DNA from: Paractinoplanes durhamensis
GTDB lineage: Bacteria > Actinomycetota > Actinomycetes > Mycobacteriales > Micromonosporaceae
Assembly (NCBI RefSeq): GCF_016862175.1
Contig: NZ_BOML01000014.1
Span: 1-64,000 of the forward strand
DNA length: 64,000 nucleotides
Direction: 5' to 3'
Below, one piece after another: positions 1 to 7,909 of the stretch (position 1 is the stretch's first letter; every line of letters starts with the position of its first letter). The notes beneath the pieces are model-generated. The model had not been told where the DNA came from. It made no database searches and saw only the letters and a list, made by a program, of their open reading frames with translations. Position numbers and translations under genes: made by a program.

Positions 1-222
1 CCCAGGGTGCCAGCCTGACCCAGGGTGCCAGCCTGACCCAGGGTGCCAGCCTGACCCGGGGTGCCAGCTTGGCTCGCAGTGCCAAGCTCGGCCCATAGGG
101 GCACAGCTCGCCCAGAGTGCCAGCACGGCCCGTGGTGCCAAGCTCGGCCCGCAGTGCCAGCTCGGCCCGGAGAGGCACAGCTAGCCCGCGGTGCCAGCTT
201 GACCCGCGGTGCCAGGTACCGG
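1..222. repeat. Degenerate 18-bp tandem repeat array (continues beyond the window edge)
   Basis: The window opens inside a tandem array with an 18-bp period. Three exact copies of CAGGGTGCCAGCCTGACC lie at 3-20, 21-38 and 39-56. They are followed by about eight or nine decayed copies that keep a GTGCCA core. The array lies downstream of the NicO gene on the minus strand. No convincing protein is encoded here; frames open across it are a by-product of base composition. Confidence 0.85.
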
Positions 223-223
223 C

Positions 224-254
224 TGGCCTGGTGCCATTGCCCGGCACCAGGCCA
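224..254 (-). terminator. Hairpin downstream of NicO operon
   Basis: Perfect 12-bp arms (224-235 and 243-254) with a 7-nt loop stand about 50 nt beyond the stop of the minus-strand NicO gene. No T-run follows, so it may be a U-less actinobacterial terminator or an mRNA-stabilising hairpin. Confidence 0.55.
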
Positions 255-301
255 ATGGCCGGACGAGCCGCGCGACCTTTCTTGGCCTGGCCCCGGCGCC
301 G

Positions 302-2179
302 TCACGAACTGCCGCTCAAGGTGCGGACGATCAGGCCGGCGCCGAGGAGGACCACCACCGCAGCGCTGATCGGCGGCAGGCAGGTCGCCCATCGGGTGGG
401 GAGGCGGCCGGTGCGGGAGGCGAAGCTGCGGGCTCGGACCAGCAGGATGCCGATGCCGATCAGGACCGCGGCCAGGCCCAGGCTGAACGAGACGATCAGG
501 AGCATGCCGACGGCGATGTGGCCGAGGCCGACCGCCAGGATCATCACGCCGAGGGCTTCCGGGCAGGGCACCAGGCCGCCGGAGATGCCGAGCGCCACGA
601 CGGCGCCGAGACCCGCCCGCCGGGCCGCCAGGCCGTGGTCAATGCCGTGGCCGTGGTCATGCCTGTGGTCAGTGCCGTGGCCGTGGTCATGCATGTGGTC
701 AAGGCCATGGTCCTGGTCATACCTGTGGTCAGTGCCGGCGCTGCGATCAGTCCCGGCGTCGCGGTCATGGTCGGCGCCGCGGTCAAAGCCGTGGCCGTGG
801 TCATGCCTGTGGTCAGTGCCGACGCTGCGATCAGTTGCGGCGCTGCGGCCGTGGTCGGCGCTGTGGGCGTGCGGGTGGGCGTGGTCGTGACTGTGGTTGT
901 GGTGGGTGGCGGGCATCCATGGGAGGGCTGCGCGGCGCTGCCACAGCAGGCGCAAGCCCAGGGCCAGGACCAAGGCGCCGGAGATCAACTCCAAGGCCGG
1001 GACCAGCACGTCCGGCAGGGCGAAACGGCTTGCCAGCAGCGCTACCGCGCCGATCGCCAGCACCGACGACGTGTGCGTGACCGTCACCGAGGCACCCAGG
1101 GCGAGGGCGTCCCGCAGCCGGCCGCCGCTGCCGACCAGGTAGGCCGCCATCATGGTCTTGCCGTGGCCGGGAGTCAGCGCGTGGAAGGCACCCAGCAGCA
1201 TGGCGAGCCCGAGCGCGCCGACCGTCAGCCAGACCGAGCGGGACGGGTCCGCCAGCATCGACAGCAGGCGCTCGACGCCCCAGCCGTCGTCGGCGGCCGC
1301 GGGGGCCGAGGCGACCGGTGCCGTGTCGCCGTGCACGGTGAACACCGTCTCCACCTGCCGCTGGTCCTCGTCGCGGTGTTGCACGCCGACCGTGATCGTC
1401 GACTTCTTCGGGGTCAGGACGGCCGACTCGAACTGCGGCTTCAACGGGGTGAAGTCGTTGCGGTAGAACAGCCGGTGGTCGCCGGCCGCCGAAGCCAGCG
1501 GGGCCGAGGCGGTGACGTGCAGGATGCCGTAGCCGGCCCGGGTCTGCACGAACGTGGGCAACTCCACCGACGACAGCGTGAGCGGCACCGCGACGTCGTC
1601 CACCCGCAGGGTCAGCTGCGCGAGCATCGCAGTGGCGTACGCCCGGCCCTCGGTCTCGCTGAAATTCTTGTCCCCGTCGGAGTCGAGAGCGGCGATGAAG
1701 TCGGGTGCGACCAGGACGCCGGCCGCCAGGTCGACCTCGACGGTCACGGCGTCGGCCGCGACGGTGACATACGAGGTCTGCCGGGAGATATCGAGCGGAT
1801 GCGCCAACGCCGAGACGGTCACGTAGGAGGCCTGCCGGGACACGTCGAGCCGATGCGCCAACGCCGAAACGATGACGTTGGAGGCCTGCCGGGAGACACC
1901 GAGCCGATGCGCCCGCGCCGAGACAATGACGCCGGAGGCCTGCCGGGACACGTCGAGCGGATGCGCCAACGCCGAGACAGTGACGTTGGAGGTCTGGCGG
2001 GAGGTGTCGAGCCGATGCGCTCGCGCCGAGACGGTCACGGAAGAGGTCTGGCGGGAGGTGTCGAGCGGGAGCGCCCACGCGGGAGCGCCGGACAGCAGCA
2101 GGGTGAGGGCCGTCGCCGCGAAGGGCGCCAGGAGCAGGACTGGCGCCCTCCACGGACGGCCCGGGGCCGTGAGCGTCAT
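302..2179 (-). CDS. NicO-family nickel/cobalt exporter with six-fold 18-residue repeat and His-rich linker
   Basis: Membrane protein of the NicO/RcnA/HupE-like type, expected to move Ni2+ or Co2+ across the cytoplasmic membrane. A signal peptide (about residues 1-36) is followed by six tandem copies of an 18-residue unit (about 37-144; pattern H-P/R-L-D-x-S-R-Q-x-S-x-V-x-V-S-A-x-A). Next come an EF-hand-like loop (about 166-177, D-x-D-x-D...S..E) and an extracytoplasmic beta-rich region. Then the transport core follows, with GAFHALTPGHGKT as the typical first metal-binding helix motif. A long linker of His, Asp and Gly (about 424-516) and a second membrane block with GISGGLVPCPEAL complete it. 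The ATG overlaps the stop of the upstream DUF3500 gene by 4 bp, so the two are translationally coupled. The repeat expansion is unusual: only the last copy runs directly into the conserved domain. Confidence 0.85.
   Translation of the reverse strand: MTLTAPGRPWRAPVLLLAPFAATALTLLLSGAPAWALPLDTSRQTSSVTVSARAHRLDTSRQTSNVTVSALAHPLDVSRQASGVIVSARAHRLGVSRQASNVIVSALAHRLDVSRQASYVTVSALAHPLDISRQTSYVTVAADAVTVEVDLAAGVLVAPDFIAALDSDGDKNFSETEGRAYATAMLAQLTLRVDDVAVPLTLSSVELPTFVQTRAGYGILHVTASAPLASAAGDHRLFYRNDFTPLKPQFESAVLTPKKSTITVGVQHRDEDQRQVETVFTVHGDTAPVASAPAAADDGWGVERLLSMLADPSRSVWLTVGALGLAMLLGAFHALTPGHGKTMMAAYLVGSGGRLRDALALGASVTVTHTSSVLAIGAVALLASRFALPDVLVPALELISGALVLALGLRLLWQRRAALPWMPATHHNHSHDHAHPHAHSADHGRSAATDRSVGTDHRHDHGHGFDRGADHDRDAGTDRSAGTDHRYDQDHGLDHMHDHGHGTDHRHDHGHGIDHGLAARRAGLGAVVALGISGGLVPCPEALGVMILAVGLGHIAVGMLLIVSFSLGLAAVLIGIGILLVRARSFASRTGRLPTRWATCLPPISAAVVVLLGAGLIVRTLSGSS
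630..905 (-). repeat. His-rich linker encoded by short DNA repeats inside NicO
   Basis: Inside the NicO gene the plus-strand text repeats variants of GTGGTCATGCCTGTGGTCAGTGCC. It encodes alternating His-Asp-His-Gly stretches. Such cytoplasmic His-rich loops are known metal buffers in nickel carriers; the repeated DNA suggests length variation by slippage. Confidence 0.7.
1748..2071 (-). repeat. Six tandem 54-bp units encoding the N-terminal 18-residue repeats of NicO
   Basis: Six in-frame 54-bp units, diverged from one another by point changes, encode residues 37-144 of the exporter. Each copy restates the sequence that in the last copy leads into the conserved extracytoplasmic domain. The expansion begins right after the predicted signal peptide, so all copies would lie outside the membrane. 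Confidence 0.9.
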
Positions 2180-3210
2180 CCGGTGATCGCTGCCCCGTAG
2201 TCGTTCTGCGGGTCGCGGTAGATGCCGTGGATGTGGTTGGCGGCGGTGCCACCCATCGCCTGCGGCGAGTACTCGATGATCACCCGCGGGCCGGTGACCC
2301 GGAAGTAGGCGTTGCCGGCGTTGGTGGTCGGCCCGTACCAGGCGAAATAGGTCTGGTCGAGGGTTGCCGAGATCTCCGTCAGGCGGGACGCGGCGTCCTC
2401 GGCGTTGGCCAGGTTGCCGTATTTGCTGATCAGGGTGAGCAGCGCCGTCTTCTGGGCGGCAGTGAGCGACGAGCCGGGAATGCCCTCAAAGGCGGGCGCC
2501 CGGCTGTCCTGACCCGGACCGTAGAGCAGATCGATGTAGGTGCTGCCGAGCACCGCGGCCGACTTCTGCGCCGTGGTCAACGAGCTGAGCAGGGCGTACG
2601 CCGAGGTCCAGATGTCGCCGAGCGGCTTCACCGTGGCGCCGCTGCTGGTGTAGGACGCCGGCTGCGCCCCGATGAAGCTGGGGTAGAGCGCGACCGAGCT
2701 GCCGGAAACGGTGGCGTTGACGGTGACGTGGTGGCCACCCCACTGCCACTGCCAGGGGGTGGTCGCCGAGGGGGTGCCGATGAGCGCGATCCAGTAGTAC
2801 TGCTGGCCGTACTGCAGGCCGCCGCCGCTGGCGAGCTGGTCGTCGGCCGCCCACTCCTGCCGGACCCGGGTGTAGCCCTCAGGGCTGAGGGTGACCTGCA
2901 TGACCGCGAGCCACGCGTTCTGCTGCGCGGTGGTGAGGTTGCCCCACATCAGGCCGGCCCGGGTGTAGAGCCCCTGCGGCAGGTTGGACCAGCGCTTCTT
3001 CTGGGTGGTGTTGGTCCAGGCGAACTGCACGGACGTCTTCTGCGCGGTGGTGAGGGTGGCGAGGAACGCGTTGGTGGCGGCGACGATGGCGGGGGTCGTG
3101 TCGGCGACCGCGGCGGCGGGGGTAGCGGCGTAGGAGGCGCCGGCGGTCGCGCCCCCGGCAACGAGCGCGAGGGTCACCCCGGCGGCGATGAGAGCGGATC
3201 TCGTTCGCAC
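2176..3210 (-). CDS. Secreted DUF3500 family protein
   Basis: A 344-residue exported protein with an Ala-rich signal peptide (about 1-29). The rest matches the DUF3500 pattern as I recall it: repeated 'LTTAQ(K/Q)' segments, a GGHHVTV motif in the middle, a late ANHIHGIYRDPQNDYG segment and many aromatic residues. Biochemical function is unknown. It is the first gene of a two-gene unit with the NicO exporter (4-bp overlap), which suggests an extracytoplasmic role linked to metal handling. The GTG start at 3210 has an AAGG-type ribosome site about 9 nt upstream. The conserved HH and HxH residues could bind metal, but this is inference. Confidence 0.8.
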   Translation of the reverse strand: MRTRSALIAAGVTLALVAGGATAGASYAATPAAAVADTTPAIVAATNAFLATLTTAQKTSVQFAWTNTTQKKRWSNLPQGLYTRAGLMWGNLTTAQQNAWLAVMQVTLSPEGYTRVRQEWAADDQLASGGGLQYGQQYYWIALIGTPSATTPWQWQWGGHHVTVNATVSGSSVALYPSFIGAQPASYTSSGATVKPLGDIWTSAYALLSSLTTAQKSAAVLGSTYIDLLYGPGQDSRAPAFEGIPGSSLTAAQKTALLTLISKYGNLANAEDAASRLTEISATLDQTYFAWYGPTTNAGNAYFRVTGPRVIIEYSPQAMGGTAANHIHGIYRDPQNDYGAAITG

Positions 3211-3579
3211 GTGGACAGCCTTTCCGGTGCATGAGGATGGATTCCACCCCAGAGATTCATGGGGGTGAATGTGACCGACAATATTCCATTCGGCCGCCCA
3301 CGCAAGTGCCGATGTGCATAGCGCCGACTACATAACCCGCCGGGATGTTTCCTGTGCACGAGCTGTGCTGACCTGCGGATACACACCAGAAAAGGCAAAA
3401 GAAGAATTGCACGGAAAACTATTGTGTACGCGTCGGCAGCGGCCCACATGAAATGGACCGAAGAATGCACCAAAATTGAACGGTAAACGATTGAGCGGGT
3501 CGCGACCTGCACGCATGCCCACGACCCCGCTTCCGGCGACCAGATTATTGACAATTTTGCCGACGCTTTGCGCGCCAAT
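3211..3579. other. Comparatively AT-rich intergenic region
   Basis: About 370 bp separate the DUF3500 start from the end of the AfsR-like gene. The part from about 3280 to 3560 is clearly poorer in G+C than the rest of the window and has no codon-position bias typical of real genes here. Apart from the inverted repeat at 3241-3270, I see no gene in it. A minus-strand frame of 64 codons exists but its composition is unconvincing. Confidence 0.6.
3241..3270. promoter_or_regulatory. Inverted repeat upstream of DUF3500-NicO unit
   Basis: ATTCCACCCC (3241-3250) and GGGGGTGAAT (3261-3270) form an inverted repeat with a 10-nt spacer and one offset base. It lies 31 bp before the DUF3500 start, a natural place for an operator, perhaps of a metal-responsive repressor. 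The regulator is unknown. Confidence 0.45.
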
Positions 3580-6435
3580 TCAGCGTGGCGGTTCGCGGTC
3601 CGCCGGAGACACCAGATGGGCGACGGCGGGAAGCACCATTTCGGCCTCCGCGGCCCGGGCCTCAGCCGTCGAGGCGTCGCCCGCGGCGGCGTGGACGCGA
3701 ACCAGTGCGTCCAGGGCGAGCAACTCCACCTCATGATCACCGGCAGCCCGGGCGGCCGTGAGGACCTCCGACAGCGCCACCAGGTCGTCGTCGAGCGAGG
3801 CGACCATCTGAGCGGAGAGAAGATCACCGTCCCCACCACCGGCCGTCGCGTACCAGTGCCGGGCCAGCCGCAGCTCGGCCCGGCACTCGTCGAGGCGACC
3901 GAGCGCCCGCAGCACCCGGGCCCGCCGGGTCCGGGCGAACGCGGCCCCGCGCAACTCCCCCACCGTCTGCGCGGTGACAGCCGCCCGGTCGAGGGTGTCG
4001 AGTGCCGCCGCCATCGCCCCGCTCTGCTGCTGCGCCCGCCCCAGGTTCGCCAAATGAAGCGCCTCGGCGGCGGCGAATCCCAGCCGGTGGGCGGCGTCCG
4101 CGGCCCGGGAAAGATGTGCGACGGCGACGTCGTACTGATGCGAGGCCTGGGCCAGCCCGCCCAGCAGCGCCTCGGCGTGCGCGAGGGCCCAGGCGTCCCC
4201 GAGCGGGGTAAGCAGAGCAAGGGCTTCGGTGCAGGCGGCCCCGGCCCGCCCGACCTCACCGAGCGCGGTGAGCGCCCAAGCTTCGAGGAGCCGGGCGGCA
4301 CCGGCCTCCCACCCGTCGGCGACCGACCGGAACTCGGCCAGCGCAGCGAGCGCCTCGACCGGCCGTCCTTGCTGACTGTGCAGGAAGGCCTGAAAGAGGA
4401 GAGTCCGGGGCAGCGGCGCGACGGCCCGGGCGGCGGCCACGTCGGCAAAGGCCCGGTCGAGGTCCCCACCGGAGGCCTCGAACCACCCGGCGAACAGCAG
4501 AGCGTCGGCCCGGTCGTGGTCCGCGGCAAGAGAACCCGCCGACGCGAGGACCGATCGGCTCCGGGCCGCGGCGTCCCGGCCCGCGCCGAGGAAGATCCAT
4601 GCCCAGCCGAGCCCGTTGACGATCCGCAGCGCCAGCAGCGGGTCATGGTCCTGTGCCCAGGCCAGGGCCGCGTCGATGTCGGCCCGCGAGCTACGCGCGA
4701 ACGCCAGATGCTCGGCCTGAGCGGCACCCCGCAGGCCGGCGGCGGCACGCACGGCCGCTTCGCCGTACCAGTGGGCGTGCGCCGCCGCGGCGACGTCGGT
4801 CAGACCGGCTTCGCCGAGGCGTTCCCGCCCGAAGGCACGGACGCTGTCCAGCAGCCGGTAACGGACACCGCCGGTGACGTCGGCGAACGCCAGCGACCGA
4901 TCCACCAGGCGGTCGAACACGTCGAGAGCCGCGGCCGGTGGCACGTCGAGCGCGCCCATGACCTGCTCGGCCGCGTCCAGCGGCGCACCCCCGGCGAAGA
5001 CCGACAGCGCCCACAGCCCGCGCTGATCGTCCGGGAACAGCAGCTCGTAGCTCCAGCCGATCGCCGCGTGCAGGGTGCGCTGCCGGGCCGGCCGCCGCCC
5101 GTGCGGATCGCGCAGCACGGTGAACCGGTCGTCGAGCCGCCGCGCGATCTCCGGCACCGACAGCGCTTTCGTCCGGGCCGCGGCGAGCTCGATGGCGAGC
5201 GGCAGCCCGTCCAGCCTGCGGATCACGTCGGTGACGTCCTCGTCGGCGGCGATGCGGCGATGCCGCCCCGCCCGCTGCCGGAAGAGGGTGGCGGCGGCGG
5301 GGAAGGGCAAGGGTTCCAGGGTGTACGTCATCTCGCCGTCCAGCCCCAGCGGAACCTGACTGGTCGCGAGCAGGGTGACCCCGGGCGCGGCGGCCAGGAT
5401 GCGTTGCACCACCGGCCCGAGCTCGTCGACCAGGTGTTCGCAGTTGTCCAGCACCACCAGGGCGTGCAGCCCGCGCAGCCGGTCGAGGACCATGGCCGGG
5501 GTCGCCTCGGCCATCCCGAACGCCTCCCCCGCGGTCGGCCACAGCGACCCGGCCGATTCGAGCCGGACCAGCCACCCACCGGGCTCCCGGGCGACCTCGA
5601 TCGCGAGCCGGGTCTTGCCGACCCCGGCCGGCCCGACGACGGTGACGAGCCGGCCGGCCGACAGCAGTTCACCCACCGCGGCCAGGTCGGCGTCGCGGCC
5701 GACGAGCGAGGCGGTCAGCGCCGGCAGGTTGCCGGTGACCGGGGCGAGGGCGGCGTCCTGCACGAGGATGCGCCGTTCGAGTTCGCGCAGCTCCGGGCCG
5801 GGATCGACGCCCAGCTCCGCGGCCAGGCCGGCCCGGGCCCGCCGGTACGCGTCGAGGGCGTCGCCCTGCCGCCCGTCCCGATAGAGGGCGGTGATCAGCA
5901 GCCGCCACAGCCCTTCGCGCAGCGGGTGGGCCTCGACCAGCGCCGACAGCTCCCCGACCAGCTCCCCCGCCGCGCCGCCGTCGAGCCGGGCGGCGAGGTG
6001 TGCCTCGGCGAGCCGCAGCCGGGCGTCGGCGAGCCGCGCCCGCCACGGCCCGAGCCAGGCGCCGTCGCCGGCATCCGGCAGGATCTCGTCGCCCCGGAAG
6101 AGATCCGCCGACGACGGCCGGGCCAGTCCGGCCTGCCGCAACGCCTCCAGGGCATCCACCGCCGCCGGGTCGACGTGCAGCGTGTAGCCGAGCGCGTCGC
6201 CGCTCACCAGGTCCGGGTCGCCGAGCACCCGGCGCAGCTTGGACACCTTGGCCTGCAACGCGTTCGGGGTGGCCGCGCCGTCCCACAGGTCGTCGATGAG
6301 CACGGCGGCGCGCACCGGCCGCCCGGCCTCCAGGGCGAGCCGGATCAGCACCTCGGTGGTCTTCCCGCCCGGCACGGCCAGCGGAACGCCGCCACGGCGC
6401 ACCGAAAGGGGTCCCAGCAGCGCAACCGTCAGCAC
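3580..6435 (-). CDS. AfsR/SARP-type regulator: winged helix, BTAD, STAND ATPase and TPR-like region
   Basis: Large transcriptional regulator of about 951 residues. It begins with an OmpR-type winged helix (V-L-T-V-A-L-L-G-P-L start, DDLWDG and KVSKLRRVLG motifs), then a bacterial transcriptional activation domain (about 95-240). A STAND ATPase follows, with P-loop GPAGVGKT (about 268-275) and Walker B ALVVLDNCEH, and then a long helical TPR-like region. I place the start at the GTG at 6435 because a TACGCT hexamer sits 6 nt before it and the family normally begins with this strand; an in-frame ATG at 6477 would add 14 residues. Divergent from the small protein and DUF4386-like membrane gene, which are plausible targets. 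Such regulators commonly activate secondary metabolism or stress genes; the ligand cannot be read from sequence. Confidence 0.85.
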   Translation of the reverse strand: MLTVALLGPLSVRRGGVPLAVPGGKTTEVLIRLALEAGRPVRAAVLIDDLWDGAATPNALQAKVSKLRRVLGDPDLVSGDALGYTLHVDPAAVDALEALRQAGLARPSSADLFRGDEILPDAGDGAWLGPWRARLADARLRLAEAHLAARLDGGAAGELVGELSALVEAHPLREGLWRLLITALYRDGRQGDALDAYRRARAGLAAELGVDPGPELRELERRILVQDAALAPVTGNLPALTASLVGRDADLAAVGELLSAGRLVTVVGPAGVGKTRLAIEVAREPGGWLVRLESAGSLWPTAGEAFGMAEATPAMVLDRLRGLHALVVLDNCEHLVDELGPVVQRILAAAPGVTLLATSQVPLGLDGEMTYTLEPLPFPAAATLFRQRAGRHRRIAADEDVTDVIRRLDGLPLAIELAAARTKALSVPEIARRLDDRFTVLRDPHGRRPARQRTLHAAIGWSYELLFPDDQRGLWALSVFAGGAPLDAAEQVMGALDVPPAAALDVFDRLVDRSLAFADVTGGVRYRLLDSVRAFGRERLGEAGLTDVAAAAHAHWYGEAAVRAAAGLRGAAQAEHLAFARSSRADIDAALAWAQDHDPLLALRIVNGLGWAWIFLGAGRDAAARSRSVLASAGSLAADHDRADALLFAGWFEASGGDLDRAFADVAAARAVAPLPRTLLFQAFLHSQQGRPVEALAALAEFRSVADGWEAGAARLLEAWALTALGEVGRAGAACTEALALLTPLGDAWALAHAEALLGGLAQASHQYDVAVAHLSRAADAAHRLGFAAAEALHLANLGRAQQQSGAMAAALDTLDRAAVTAQTVGELRGAAFARTRRARVLRALGRLDECRAELRLARHWYATAGGGDGDLLSAQMVASLDDDLVALSEVLTAARAAGDHEVELLALDALVRVHAAAGDASTAEARAAEAEMVLPAVAHLVSPADREPPR

Positions 6436-6441
6436 TGACGC

Positions 6442-6447
6442 AGCGTA
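6442..6447 (-). promoter_or_regulatory. -10 hexamer of AfsR-like gene (leaderless)
   Basis: Reading the minus strand, TACGCT stands 6 nt before the GTG start. GCGTCAGCC-type direct repeats fill the adjoining 60-bp divergent promoter gap and could be activator sites; this is inference. Confidence 0.45.
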
Positions 6448-6495
6448 GGTCGGCAGCGTCAGCCGCGCGTCAGCCATCGCGGCGAGAGTGCCCCC

Positions 6496-6738
6496 ATGAC
6501 CGAGGAAAACGACCCCGCCGCCCTGGTGGAAACCGCGTTGCGGCTGCTCAGCAGGGCCCGATCCGAGGCAGTGACGCCGCGGGCCAGGCAGACGGTCGCG
6601 ATCGCCGACGCGTTCCTGGCCGGCGACCTCGACCGGGTCGACGTGCTCGCCCGCGAACACCTCGCCGACCACCCCGACAACGACCTCGTCTCCCGCATCG
6701 CGGGCTGTGCCCGTACCCCCGGAAAGGAATTTCGATGA
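6496..6738 (+). CDS. Small hypothetical helical protein
   Basis: An 80-residue soluble, mostly helical protein with no family I recognise. The pattern 'ARQTVAIADAFLAGDLDRVDVLAREHLADHPDN' resembles a single TPR-like hairpin pair. It starts 60 bp from the divergent AfsR-like regulator. Its stop overlaps the ATG of the following membrane protein by 4 bp, which argues that the two are co-translated and act together. No signal peptide or membrane segment is visible. Confidence 0.7.
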   Translation: MTEENDPAALVETALRLLSRARSEAVTPRARQTVAIADAFLAGDLDRVDVLAREHLADHPDNDLVSRIAGCARTPGKEFR

Positions 6739-7409
6739 ACCGCAAGCTGACCGCCGCCCTGCTGATCACCGCCGCCGTCCTGACGAACGTCGCCTTCACC
6801 GCCCTGGGCAGCGTCTTCCATTACCCCGACATCCTCAAGGAGCCGACCGACACCATCCTGACCTCGTTCATCGCCAACGAGAGCGCGGTCGTCACCTGGT
6901 TCATCGTGCTCGCCGCCTCGGCCGCGCTGTTCGCCCCGATCGCCCTCGGCGTCGGCCGGCTGTCGGCGAACCGGCCGATGCGGATCGCTGTTCCGGTCGG
7001 CATCGCGGCCGCGGTGGTGCAGGTGGTGGGCCTGTCCCGCTGGGCAATCCTGGTTCCCGGGTACGCCGACCGCGGCGACCGGGACGCCTTCGAAACCGCG
7101 CACCACGTGCTCGGCACCCTGATCGGCGAGACGTTCGGCTACGCACTGACCGCCGCCTGGACGCTGCTCGTCCTGGCCGCCCTCGGCCGCGCGTTCACCG
7201 GCTGGTGGTTCCCGGCCCTGGGCGGGGTCTCGGCGATCCTGATCGCCACCGGCGTCGCCTCCCCGCTCGGCGTCCCCGGCGTCGACTTCCTCAACTTCAT
7301 CGGGTACGTCCTGTTCAGCGTGTGGCTGCTCGCCTTCGCCGCGCTCCTGCTCTTCCGCCGAACCCCGGCCACCTCCACGCCGGCTGTCCGGGCGGGAGCG
7401 GCAGCATGA
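6735..7409 (+). CDS. DUF4386-like integral membrane protein
   Basis: A 224-residue membrane protein with about six hydrophobic segments and a short Ala-rich tail. Its organisation (N-terminal segment, a 'FHYPDIL' loop, then helices with 'GLSRWAILVPGYA' and an 'FETAHHVLGTLIGE' segment) resembles DUF4386/DUF998-like small membrane proteins, whose role is unknown. Translationally coupled to the 80-residue protein before it. The pair is divergent from, and perhaps controlled by, the AfsR-like regulator. Confidence 0.7.
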   Translation: MNRKLTAALLITAAVLTNVAFTALGSVFHYPDILKEPTDTILTSFIANESAVVTWFIVLAASAALFAPIALGVGRLSANRPMRIAVPVGIAAAVVQVVGLSRWAILVPGYADRGDRDAFETAHHVLGTLIGETFGYALTAAWTLLVLAALGRAFTGWWFPALGGVSAILIATGVASPLGVPGVDFLNFIGYVLFSVWLLAFAALLLFRRTPATSTPAVRAGAAA

Positions 7410-7411
7410 CC

Positions 7412-7876
7412 GCCTGCACCGAGCGGCACCCGAACAGGTCACCGTGGTCAACCGGTCGGGTGCGGCACCCGTACCCCAAGGGGTCAAAGTAATCGGCGGC
7501 GACGCCAGCGACCAAGCCTTCACCGCACGGGTTGCCCGCGGCGCAGCCGTGGTTTACCAGACCCTCAACCCGGCCTACGACCGCTGGACCCAGGAGTTCC
7601 CGGGGTTGCAGGCGGGCGTGCTCGCCGCCGCCCGGGCGACCGGCGCACGCCTGGTGAGCTCGCCGCGATCGCGTTCCGGCTGGCCGGCCGGGAGAAGGCC
7701 CGGGTGCGGCAGGTGCCGGCCTGCTGATCCGGATGGCCATGCCGGAGCTGGCCGAGATGCGCTACCTGTTCGAGGAGCCGTTCCTGGTGGCGAGCAACAA
7801 GATCAACGAGAAGCTTGGGGTACGGGCGACGCCGCTCCCGCAAGCGCTGGCCGAGACCCTTGCCGGTTACCGGTGA
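7412..7876 (+). pseudogene. Remnant of an NAD(P)-binding SDR/epimerase-like gene
   Basis: Broken gene. One frame reads 'EQVTVVNRSGAAPVPQGVKVIGGDASD...VYQTLNPAYDRWTQEFPGLQAG', typical of the second strand and substrate region of NAD-dependent epimerase-like reductases. The N-terminal GxxGxxG segment is absent and a central block after 'ATGARLV' is missing. The C-terminal part resumes in other frames ('ELAAIAFRLAGREKARVRQVP', then after a stop and frameshift 'LLIRMAMPELAEMRYLFEEPFLV') and ends at a TGA at 7874-7876. I count a 5' truncation, an internal deletion and at least one frameshift. Confidence 0.75.
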
Positions 7877-7909
7877 ACCGTTGAATGTTCACCCCGCGAG
7901 CGCGGCGCC

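Noticed and set aside
1-222. Possible CRISPR array
   Set aside because: Repeats are contiguous and only 18 bp long, with no spacers between them and no cas genes in the window.
166-2179. Idea that the NicO gene and the upstream 18-bp array derive from one repeat because 54 is three times 18
   Set aside because: The 54-bp units and the 18-bp units do not align with each other; the numerical relation appears to be chance.
3328-3522. 64-codon minus-strand frame in the AT-rich gap
   Set aside because: Lacks the strong third-position G+C of real genes here and has no ribosome site or recognisable sequence.
3568-6438. Long plus-strand frame opposite the AfsR-like regulator
   Set aside because: The minus-strand protein has clear domains; the plus frame is composition-driven, rich in Arg, Pro and Gly, and has no recognisable motif.
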